Origin: an uncultured Clostridia bacterium
Lineage (GTDB): Bacteria; Bacillota; Clostridia; UMGS1810
Direction: 5' to 3'
NCBI GenBank assembly: GCA_934463165.1
Contig: CAKSJG010000020.1
Location: forward strand, 1-48,640
DNA length: 48,640 nucleotides
A program made the translations under genes and the position numbers. The notes below the pieces were generated by a model, which did no database searches, was not told where the DNA came from, and was given only the letters and a program-made list of their open reading frames with translations. Shown in pieces: positions 7,206 through 13,626 of this stretch. Positions within the stretch are counted from its first letter, which is position 1. The number at the start of each line of letters is the position of its first letter.

Positions 7206-7265
7206 ATGATAAGTGACTTAGGAAAATTGCAAAAGCAAATGAGTAATATACTCAATCAAATGTAG
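7206..7265 (+). CDS. Possible 19-residue leader peptide
   Basis: A strong GGAGGGG lies 5 nt before the ATG of a 19-codon frame (MISDLGKLQKQMSNILNQM) that stops 15 bp before the next gene's ATG. Just upstream (7151-7177) is a still shorter frame, MSKYLCEN then TGA, which reads on as KKKYQNGG; this resembles a zinc-ribbon N-terminus in which one cysteine codon became TGA. Either this is a real coupled leader peptide or the remains of a decayed zinc-ribbon gene. The ribosome binding site is the only positive evidence. Confidence 0.3.
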   Translation: MISDLGKLQKQMSNILNQM

Positions 7266-7280
7266 AAAGGAATTTTAAAA

Positions 7281-7613
7281 ATGAATGAAAATAATCTTGT
7301 GAGAGTAAAATATGGTCTGAAAGCTGTTAGCTTAATTTTATTGCTTATAGGCGTAATAACTTGTATTTTTTGTATGTTTGATGATTTTTATTTTTTCATA
7401 AGCTTGATTGTATCGGTCTCTTTACTTTTGTTATGTTTACGTTGTTTTATCGCACTTGAATTTTTTGAAATAAGTATCAAGAAAGGCTTTACAGACAGTA
7501 AATATTTTTGGTATTGCTTTATTTTTGGATGGATTGGTTATTTAATGGTAATTGCATTACCTAATAAAATAGCTGTAAAAAATTCTTCCGGTTATGAACT
7601 TCCCGAACTTTAA
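7281..7613 (+). CDS. Small membrane protein, unknown function
   Basis: A 110-residue protein with three predicted hydrophobic helices (about 15-33, 36-57 and 76-93) and a polar C-terminal tail. No family is recognised. AGAAAGGA precedes the ATG, and the stop codon is only 12 bp from the start of the following zinc-ribbon gene, so the two are probably co-transcribed and would both be switched by the invertible promoter upstream. The gene is clearly more AT-rich than the rhaA or RND regions, which suggests acquisition from elsewhere. Confidence 0.65.
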   Translation: MNENNLVRVKYGLKAVSLILLLIGVITCIFCMFDDFYFFISLIVSVSLLLLCLRCFIALEFFEISIKKGFTDSKYFWYCFIFGWIGYLMVIALPNKIAVKNSSGYELPEL

Positions 7614-7625
7614 GGCGGTGTTATT

Positions 7626-9401
7626 ATGAGCGAACGATATACAAGAGTTTTTGAATTGCAAAAAAATCTGTATGCGGAAAGTGCCCCTGTTGTTATATCT
7701 GCCGGAGCGTTATTAAAAGATAATCAAACAGGTAAAATTTTAGCTCAGTTAAAATTCAGAAACCTAAAAGATAAAACAATTAAAGCTCTTAAAATTTCAA
7801 TTATTTCTTTTGATACAGTCGGAAAACAGTTAGATGATTTGATGATCTATGAATATCTTGACCTTTCAGCCGAAAGAAATGAGGAATTTGGACAAAAAGT
7901 ACCGGTAACACTTGCAAATAATTCAACAAGGTCATTTTCTGCAACTGTTGATGAAGTAATTTTTAACGATAACAGTGTTTGGAAAGACAGTGGAGCAAAT
8001 AATTGGATACCTTTGAAAAAAGCTAAAAGATTATCAGAAATATTTCAAGATTCAGAGATTGTAAAACAATATAAAATTGAGCATAGTGAAAAATGCGAAT
8101 ATGAGATAACAGAAGACAGGGATGTTTGGATTTGCAGCTGCGGAACAATAAATAAAATCAGCGAAAATGAATGTGTTAATTGTGCTTGCAATTTGCAAAT
8201 GTTAAAAAATGTTAATTTTGAAAAGCTCCGCGAAAATTGTGATATCAGGCTCATCAAGGAAAGAGAAGAAGCGGCAAAGCGAAAAAAAAATATAGCAAAA
8301 AAAATTATTATATGCAGTGTAATATTTATTGTTCTCGTTGTAAGTATTTCTCTTATCCATAGTTATAATAAAAAAGTTGAGACATACAACACAGCACTTG
8401 AATTGCTTCAATCATCTTCTGATGAAATAATGGACGAGGGAATATCCACTCTTAAGACACTTGGTGATTTTAAAAACAGCAAAGAAGAATTATATAAAAA
8501 AGCCGAGGAGCTGTTAGAAACAAGTGGAAATAATATTGACATGCTCAAAAGAAGTCTAAATGTTTTTACTTATTTGGACACTTATAGTGACAGTAAAGAA
8601 AGAGTTTACAATACAGCTGTCGAATTGCTTCAATCATCCTCTGATGAAATAATGGACGAGGGAATATCCACTCTTAAGACACTTGGTGATTTTAAAAACA
8701 GCAAAGAAGAATTATATAAAAAAGCCGAGGAATTGTTAGAAACAAGTAGCGATGATATTAGCAAGTTCGAAAGAGGTCTAAATATTTTTATTTATTTGGG
8801 AACTTATAATGATAGCAAGGAAAAAGTTTACAACGTTGCTGAAAATGAATTTAAAAACGAGAACTATAATCGAGCATATGTCGCTTTTTATATGCTAAAC
8901 GATTATAAAGACAGTGACGACAAAGAAAAGAATGCATTTATGTATTATTTGCTTCTTAAATGTGATATTACTCAATACAATGCATTCAATAATACAGATG
9001 AATTTAGCGAATGGTTAAATGCAAAAAAAATAAGTGCCGAAGAAGCCCAAAATATACTTGTCGGGAAAACATGGATTGATCGGAGTTCGTCATCATCAAA
9101 TGATAATATTATAACTTTTAATGATGATGGCACAATAATAACCCAAAGAGGTTCTAAAATCGCTACTTGGTCTGTAGCAGGTAATAACTTTGGAAAAACA
9201 GTAAATTATTATAGCCACCAACCTGTATATGTATATTTTTTAAAAATATCAGATGAGGTTTTAATTTGCTATTATACGGAGAACGAACAAAATATTATAT
9301 GGGATATCTATATGTTGCAGGGCAGCGAATGGTCTGACAGATACTTAAAAGAACACGAATATTCACAAGAATACGACCACCTCATCGAAAAATCCAAGTA
9401 A
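7626..9401 (+). CDS. Zinc-ribbon membrane protein with duplicated TPR-like repeats
   Basis: A 591-residue protein. Residues 1-130 form a beta-rich domain (APVVISAGALLKDNQTGKIL around 20-40). A CxC...CxxC zinc ribbon lies at about 169-187, a transmembrane helix at about 220-243, and an extracytoplasmic or cytoplasmic tail of helical repeats of the LGDFKNSKEELYKKA type follows. DNA 8400-8525 recurs at 8622-8747 almost unchanged: an in-frame duplication with a period of 222 bp (74 residues). The C-terminal 120 residues form a beta-rich domain. The mix of zinc ribbon, single helix and 'YKDS/FKNS' repeats is shared with the TIR operon at 37-43 kb. Function unknown. A GGCGG ribosome binding site precedes the ATG. 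Confidence 0.8.
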   Translation: MSERYTRVFELQKNLYAESAPVVISAGALLKDNQTGKILAQLKFRNLKDKTIKALKISIISFDTVGKQLDDLMIYEYLDLSAERNEEFGQKVPVTLANNSTRSFSATVDEVIFNDNSVWKDSGANNWIPLKKAKRLSEIFQDSEIVKQYKIEHSEKCEYEITEDRDVWICSCGTINKISENECVNCACNLQMLKNVNFEKLRENCDIRLIKEREEAAKRKKNIAKKIIICSVIFIVLVVSISLIHSYNKKVETYNTALELLQSSSDEIMDEGISTLKTLGDFKNSKEELYKKAEELLETSGNNIDMLKRSLNVFTYLDTYSDSKERVYNTAVELLQSSSDEIMDEGISTLKTLGDFKNSKEELYKKAEELLETSSDDISKFERGLNIFIYLGTYNDSKEKVYNVAENEFKNENYNRAYVAFYMLNDYKDSDDKEKNAFMYYLLLKCDITQYNAFNNTDEFSEWLNAKKISAEEAQNILVGKTWIDRSSSSSNDNIITFNDDGTIITQRGSKIATWSVAGNNFGKTVNYYSHQPVYVYFLKISDEVLICYYTENEQNIIWDIYMLQGSEWSDRYLKEHEYSQEYDHLIEKSK

Positions 9402-9407
9402 AACAAA

Positions 9408-9451
9408 AAAGAGCAATTAGTCTTATAAACAGATTAGTTGCTCTTCCTTTT
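9408..9451 (+). terminator. Terminator behind the zinc-ribbon gene
   Basis: AAGAGCAATTAGTCT and AGATTAGTTGCTCTT pair (with G-U) around a short loop, followed by CCTTTTT. It ends the two-gene transcript about 10 bp after the stop codon. Confidence 0.8.
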
Positions 9452-9710
9452 TCCCACAAAACAGACTTTGCGAAAGTCGTGTTGCAGTGTGCACGCTCTG
9501 CCGAGGGCAAATGAAAAGAATCGGCGTTTCCGCATTTGTTTTCATTATGAGGCAACTCCTCCCCTACGTACACGGAGCGGAAAAATTTCTTGCATAATAT
9601 TAGTATATTGTGTTTGTATTAAAAGTGCAGTTTTTGAGTGTCAACAGACGGTGAATAAAGCAAAAACATCACACACAAAATGCATGAAAATCGGATTTTG
9701 TCAAAAGGTC
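9452..9710. other. Intergenic DNA without recognised features
   Basis: Nothing convincing was found here. It contains an imperfect inverted repeat around 9508-9550 (AATGAAAA ... TTTTCATT) and a stretch near 9590-9620 similar to bases 115-135 of the window (a TTGCATAATATTA-like motif with repeats of family D/B surroundings). A half-site resembling the recombinase arm, TGTCAAAAGGT, occurs at 9699-9709. Confidence 0.5.
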
Positions 9711-9863
9711 TTGAATTTTCGGAATAAATAATGTATAATATGAGTTGTCGGATCAATCCGATGTTAAAGGCGAGACTTCAAAAGCGGTGTTCACACCGGC
9801 GGTTATGCCCACACTTTTATATTCACAGGCAGAAATGCTGAGTCTATGAAAGGGGGTATGCTT

Positions 9864-9989
9864 ATGAAAAGTAAGCATTGTACTTATGGCGAAAAAGCTG
9901 CTTATAGCACTTTTTGTATTTATTATCTTAATGATAATATTTCCCATAAACGCACAATAACCGCCTCCGGCAAGACGGTTATTGCATAA
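9864..9989 (+). CDS. Overlapping 41-codon frame at the strong RBS, locus 2
   Basis: The strong GAAAGGGGGT lies directly before this ATG, not before the hydrophobic peptide, whose ATG is 22 nt downstream in the +1 frame. The frame reads MKSKHCTYGEK and continues for 41 codons through the peptide gene. Locus 3 has an equivalent frame also of 41 codons beginning MKSKHCAYGKK. By analogy with mok/hok, translation of this frame may be needed to start the peptide; it may not make a functional protein itself. Confidence 0.35.
   Translation: MKSKHCTYGEKAAYSTFCIYYLNDNISHKRTITASGKTVIA
9886..9960 (+). CDS. 24-residue hydrophobic peptide, toxin-like, locus 2
   Basis: The frame begins MAKKLLIALFVFIILM and ends INAQ: two lysines, one hydrophobic helix and a short polar tail, 24 residues as in loci 1 and 3. 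It has no strong ribosome binding site of its own (AAAGTAAGC lies upstream) and is nested out of frame in a longer frame that does. Inferred to be a membrane-acting type I toxin because of its size, its hydrophobicity and the antisense promoter at the 3' end. Confidence 0.65.
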   Translation: MAKKLLIALFVFIILMIIFPINAQ

Positions 9990-10069
9990 ATAACTGATTT
10001 CTTGGCATAACCGTTTGAGGTCTTGCCTTTTTCTGTTTTCATTATACATCTTAAAAACGGTTTTGTCAA
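9947..10069 (-). ncRNA. Antisense RNA (antitoxin-like), locus 2, with its promoter
   Basis: TTGACA (10069-10064), 17 nt, TATAAT (10046-10041) on the minus strand, identical over the whole promoter to locus 1. Start is expected near 10034, at the 3' boundary of the sense RNA. The 5' hairpin GGCA...TGCC with an ACC/GGT inner stem presents a UCAAAC loop complementary to GUUUGA in the sense 3' arm. The hairpin 9955-9984 followed by TGCGTTTA is a weaker terminator than in the other loci. Confidence 0.68.
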
Positions 10070-10086
10070 CCGTTTTTAAGAAATTG

Positions 10087-13000
10087 TTATGCTTTTTTTC
10101 TGCGTTTTTTCTTTATTATTATAACTATCACCGCCGCTATGACAAGCGCACCGAAAACGGAGCACAAAACAACCGTAACAACCGTTTTTCCCGCAGGTTC
10201 TTCAACAATGCAAACGGTGTTTGTATCGCCCGTAAGCTCCGCGGTTACGTATCTTCCGCGTTTTGCGCAATTGAGTTTCTCCCATTTTCCGTCTTTCGGA
10301 GAAATCCGCCATACGACGCTCTTTTTATTTTTGTCGCTTAAGAATCGTACGCTTACCTTGCCGTCCGATCCGATGTCGGTATTTTTAAACGTGACATCAT
10401 AAACCCTTGATTTTGCATTTATGTTTTTGGTCTTAACCGGCTCTGCATCGCTTTCTTTGACATTCATCACCGACTCATCGGTAAAATTGCCCTCGGCAAT
10501 CGCAAGTGCAAGCTTGCCGCTTTCATCCGTACTGTCGCTTTCTATCGCGGTTATCCGGTCATAATATTCCGCTTCAACCTCAATATCGTTTTCGACAAAC
10601 GGATCTTTAATTTCCTCCCAATGTGCGTATTTTCCGTCTTTTTTCGGAATGTCGGGCAGCTTTATCAGATCCGTCGGGGTCATATATTCATACGTATCGG
10701 TACGTATTGTTTTTTCATCGGCAATAAATTTTACATAAAAGCTTACAAGAGCACGCGGAACCGACGGATCGGCATACAGCTCGTCATAGGTTACGGGGTA
10801 TGCATGGCCGTTGTAGCTTACGGAGTCTATCGCGCCGGTGCCGACGTCTATAAACCTGTTTCCGTTTACGGAGTCCGTTCCGTTTGTGCAGCCTGCAATC
10901 GCGCCGATATATTCATCGCCTTCCGCTTCGGCAATTGCCGCACAGCTGCTGATTGAACTTGCCTTGCCGGCAATGCCGCCGACATATTTTGCTGCGGAAA
11001 CCCTGCATTTTGAATAGCATTTGATTACGGAAGAATTTGAGAACCCTGCAATTCCGCCGGCATAACTGCCGCCGCTGCTCTCCGCCATGCAATAGCTTTC
11101 GCAGCCATAGAGCGTGCCTATGCTGACATAACCCGCAACTCCGCCGGCGCAGTCGTTGCGCGCGGTTACCCTGCCCTCGTTTATGCATTCCTGAACTATC
11201 GCTTTGGTCTTATATTTAAAGCTTAAGCCACCCGGCTTTTTGAGATCGTCCTCGGGGTCAAAGGCGTATTCTATAGCAAGAGAGCCCGATATACCGCCGA
11301 CATTTTTATCGGCATAAATTTCGCCCGTGTTTCTGCAGTTATATACCTTGCCCTGCGTCTGATTTGCAATATCCTCCTCCGACGCGTCGACAATATAGTC
11401 CGAAAGGCTGAAATTGTCGCCGTCTCCGCCTATGGAGCTCAAATCGTCGGTTACCAGATTCATAACTATATTGAACTGATCCGATATTTTTCTTATATCC
11501 GATACAAGCGTCGCTCTGCCCGAATCCGCCACGTCTATAAGGTTATCTATGCAGCCCGATATTCCGGTGAGGTCATTAAAAAGTCCGTCGCTTGAACTTT
11601 TGTATTTCTCGGGCATTTTAAGATAATCAACAGAATCGATATCGGCAATATCCGCTAAAATATCACGCACATCCTTTGAAATTCCGCTGAGCTTGTTTGT
11701 TGCATTCTGCATTGAAGAGAGCGCGGACGACATTTCCTTTTTCGCGTCCTTAAGCTGACCCGACGATTCGTCGTATACCTCGCGTATCAAGCCTATCGCC
11801 TCGCTCATTGAGGTCATCGCGTTGTTCATTGCCCCTGCTGCCGCCGACATCTGATCCGATGCCTTTTTAATCTGTGTGAAGTTTATGTCAACTCTTGCCG
11901 TTATGGTCGAAAGAGCCTTGTTGATGTCCGAAAGAGCCTGTTTCTGGCTGTCAAGAGATGTTTTCATCGATTTTATCGCCGCAAGAACGGAGCTTACGTT
12001 TGAAACAAGCTTATCGAAGCTGTCGGGTCTTTCGCTGAGAATTGTTTCTATCTTCGTCAGCGAATCGCCGATATCGGTATATGCCTTTGTAAATTCCGAA
12101 AGAGCTTTTGAAAGATCGTCAAATGCATTGCGCACTTTTTTATCGTTAAAATCGCTGAAAGCGTTGCTTAAGTTTACCACTGCGTTTTTCAGGCTTTTTG
12201 AAGCGTTTGAAAGCGACTTGCACGCGCTCTCGGTTTTTTCAAGAGCCTGCGAAAGCTTTTCGTCATCGATATTTACGGTGTCGATCGCTTTTTTCATATG
12301 ACCGACGCTCTCGGAGAGCGAATCGGACATCTCCGCTGCGCTGTCAAGCACGGGGAGCATGGAATTAAGCGAATTTGAAAGCTTGGCTATCTCCGTGTTT
12401 ACGCTGTCTATGGTTTTGTTGACATCGGAATTTATGCTGTCCATGGTGTCGTTTATGAATGTCTCGGTTGAATCGAGAACCTGCTGCGCATTGTCTCTTG
12501 CGCTTGAAGCATATGACGAAATGGCTTTCAGCTGAACCGACGCTTTATCAGATGTCGAATCGGTATCGTCTATAAGATTGTTAACCATTTTATGCAGCTT
12601 ATCAAGCTCATCTTTAACGTTTTCTATTGTGGATTTATCGCCGTCGAGAAGTATATACGGTTCTACCTGACCGGTTATTCCGCCGACGTCTTTTCTGCCG
12701 TAGATTTTTGCGCTGTTTTCGCAGCCGAGCAAAAATCCCGCCTGTCTGCCGGCAATGCCGCCGATGTTATATCCGACGTGCTTGTAGCCTACGGTGCCGT
12801 AGTTTTTGCAGCCCTGAATTATGCCGTCGCTGTAGCCGGCAATGCCGCCTATATCGGTGCATTCGTTCGTAAGACTCTTTTCAAAGTCGCTCGTTTGGTC
12901 TTTTTTCAGCGCAAGAGAATCCATCGCCGCGCTCGCGTCAAGGTTGACCGTCGGAGATTCGGTTTTCTGAATCTCGTTTTCGGTGTTTATGTTTGCGCGG

Positions 13001-13626
13001 TTTTCGCTGTTCATTACCGTGCCGACGTTTTTGCCCGCAATGCCGCCGCCGCATTTGTTTGCGGCAACGCTGCCCTTGAACGTGCAGAGAGTGATATATC
13101 CGCTCTCGTTGTTTATGCCGGCAATGCCGCCGATGTTTTCATCGCCCGAGACCTTGCCGTCAAAGCTGCATGAGCTTATTGTTCCGCTGTTATCGCCGAC
13201 TATGCCGCCGACATCGCACTTTGAACCGCCCGGACCTATGCTGCCCTTGAGCTTGAGGTTGGTAACAGTGCCTCCGCGCTGCAGATATCTGATAAATCCG
13301 ACCTTGGAGCCGTTTTTGCCGAAGCTTACACCCGATATCGTGTAGCCGTTGCCGTCGAATATTCCGCCGAATGTCGGGATTGGGGTGAATTCGCCTTTTT
13401 TGAGCTCTATGTCACTTGTGAGCATGACGGTCTTTCCGACAGACCACGAATCGAGAGTGCAGTCTTTTGCAAGCTTTTTGAGATCCTTTGCGGAATCTAT
13501 CTCTATGACGTTTTCATCAGCCGAAGCGTATCTTAAAAACGGGAGCTCAAACTGAGAGAGCACGCTGCTTAAAACAATCACCGCGCAGACCAAAAAGCTC
13601 AAAGCCGATTTTCTTGTTTTATTCAT
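10087..13626 (-). CDS. Large surface protein with GLUG-type repeats and a long coiled coil
   Basis: About 1179 residues. A signal peptide (to about residue 36, ...RYASADEN) is followed by a beta-helix-like region rich in NIGGIAG / DVGGITG repeats of the GLUG type (about 60-330), a long helical coiled-coil region (about 330-745, rich in S, A, D, K), a second GLUG-type block (about 750-920), beta-rich domains, and a C-terminal membrane helix ending KKKRRKKA. It should stand on the cell surface, anchored at its C-terminus. The start at MNKTRKS (13626) is preferred because AAGGAGG lies 9 nt upstream; its ATG overlaps the stop of the preceding MMPL gene, so the two proteins are translationally coupled and probably work together. 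Specific function unknown. Confidence 0.85.
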   Translation of the reverse strand: MNKTRKSALSFLVCAVIVLSSVLSQFELPFLRYASADENVIEIDSAKDLKKLAKDCTLDSWSVGKTVMLTSDIELKKGEFTPIPTFGGIFDGNGYTISGVSFGKNGSKVGFIRYLQRGGTVTNLKLKGSIGPGGSKCDVGGIVGDNSGTISSCSFDGKVSGDENIGGIAGINNESGYITLCTFKGSVAANKCGGGIAGKNVGTVMNSENRANINTENEIQKTESPTVNLDASAAMDSLALKKDQTSDFEKSLTNECTDIGGIAGYSDGIIQGCKNYGTVGYKHVGYNIGGIAGRQAGFLLGCENSAKIYGRKDVGGITGQVEPYILLDGDKSTIENVKDELDKLHKMVNNLIDDTDSTSDKASVQLKAISSYASSARDNAQQVLDSTETFINDTMDSINSDVNKTIDSVNTEIAKLSNSLNSMLPVLDSAAEMSDSLSESVGHMKKAIDTVNIDDEKLSQALEKTESACKSLSNASKSLKNAVVNLSNAFSDFNDKKVRNAFDDLSKALSEFTKAYTDIGDSLTKIETILSERPDSFDKLVSNVSSVLAAIKSMKTSLDSQKQALSDINKALSTITARVDINFTQIKKASDQMSAAAGAMNNAMTSMSEAIGLIREVYDESSGQLKDAKKEMSSALSSMQNATNKLSGISKDVRDILADIADIDSVDYLKMPEKYKSSSDGLFNDLTGISGCIDNLIDVADSGRATLVSDIRKISDQFNIVMNLVTDDLSSIGGDGDNFSLSDYIVDASEEDIANQTQGKVYNCRNTGEIYADKNVGGISGSLAIEYAFDPEDDLKKPGGLSFKYKTKAIVQECINEGRVTARNDCAGGVAGYVSIGTLYGCESYCMAESSGGSYAGGIAGFSNSSVIKCYSKCRVSAAKYVGGIAGKASSISSCAAIAEAEGDEYIGAIAGCTNGTDSVNGNRFIDVGTGAIDSVSYNGHAYPVTYDELYADPSVPRALVSFYVKFIADEKTIRTDTYEYMTPTDLIKLPDIPKKDGKYAHWEEIKDPFVENDIEVEAEYYDRITAIESDSTDESGKLALAIAEGNFTDESVMNVKESDAEPVKTKNINAKSRVYDVTFKNTDIGSDGKVSVRFLSDKNKKSVVWRISPKDGKWEKLNCAKRGRYVTAELTGDTNTVCIVEEPAGKTVVTVVLCSVFGALVIAAVIVIIIKKKRRKKA

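Larger units (their letters stand above)
9711..10032 (+). ncRNA. Toxin-type mRNA, locus 2
   Basis: TTGAAT (9711-9716), 17 nt, TATAAT (9734-9739) place the start near 9746. The leader has the same 5' TCGGA/TCCGA hairpin as locus 1, then GGCGAGACTTC (9770-9780) that can pair with GAGGTCTTGCC (10017-10027) using two G-U pairs, and CGGTTATGCC (about 9799-9808) that pairs with GGCATAACCG (10004-10013). A CGGTG/CACCG hairpin lies between the leader strands. The stems differ in sequence from those of locus 1 yet pair equally well, which is covariation. A CAATAACCG/CGGTTATTG hairpin (9955-9984) follows the ORF and TTTTT (10028-10032) follows the closing stem. Predicted length is about 287 nt. Confidence 0.75.

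Noticed and set aside
7151..7215. TGA read as selenocysteine in the zinc-ribbon-like frame MSKYLCEN-TGA-KKKYQNGG
   Set aside because: No SECIS-like hairpin follows and the frame stops again soon after; loss by mutation is simpler.
8400..8747. Repeated segments considered as a CRISPR-like or VNTR array
   Set aside because: There are only two copies, they are in frame within a coding gene and no spacers are present.
9699..9709. TGTCAAAAGGT, a half-site of the recombinase recognition sequence upstream of toxin locus 2
   Set aside because: Only one arm is present; the second arm and centre are missing, so a chance match is likely.
12592..13173. A 193-codon plus-strand frame opposite the surface protein
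   Set aside because: It is low-complexity sequence produced by the GLUG repeats of the opposite strand.
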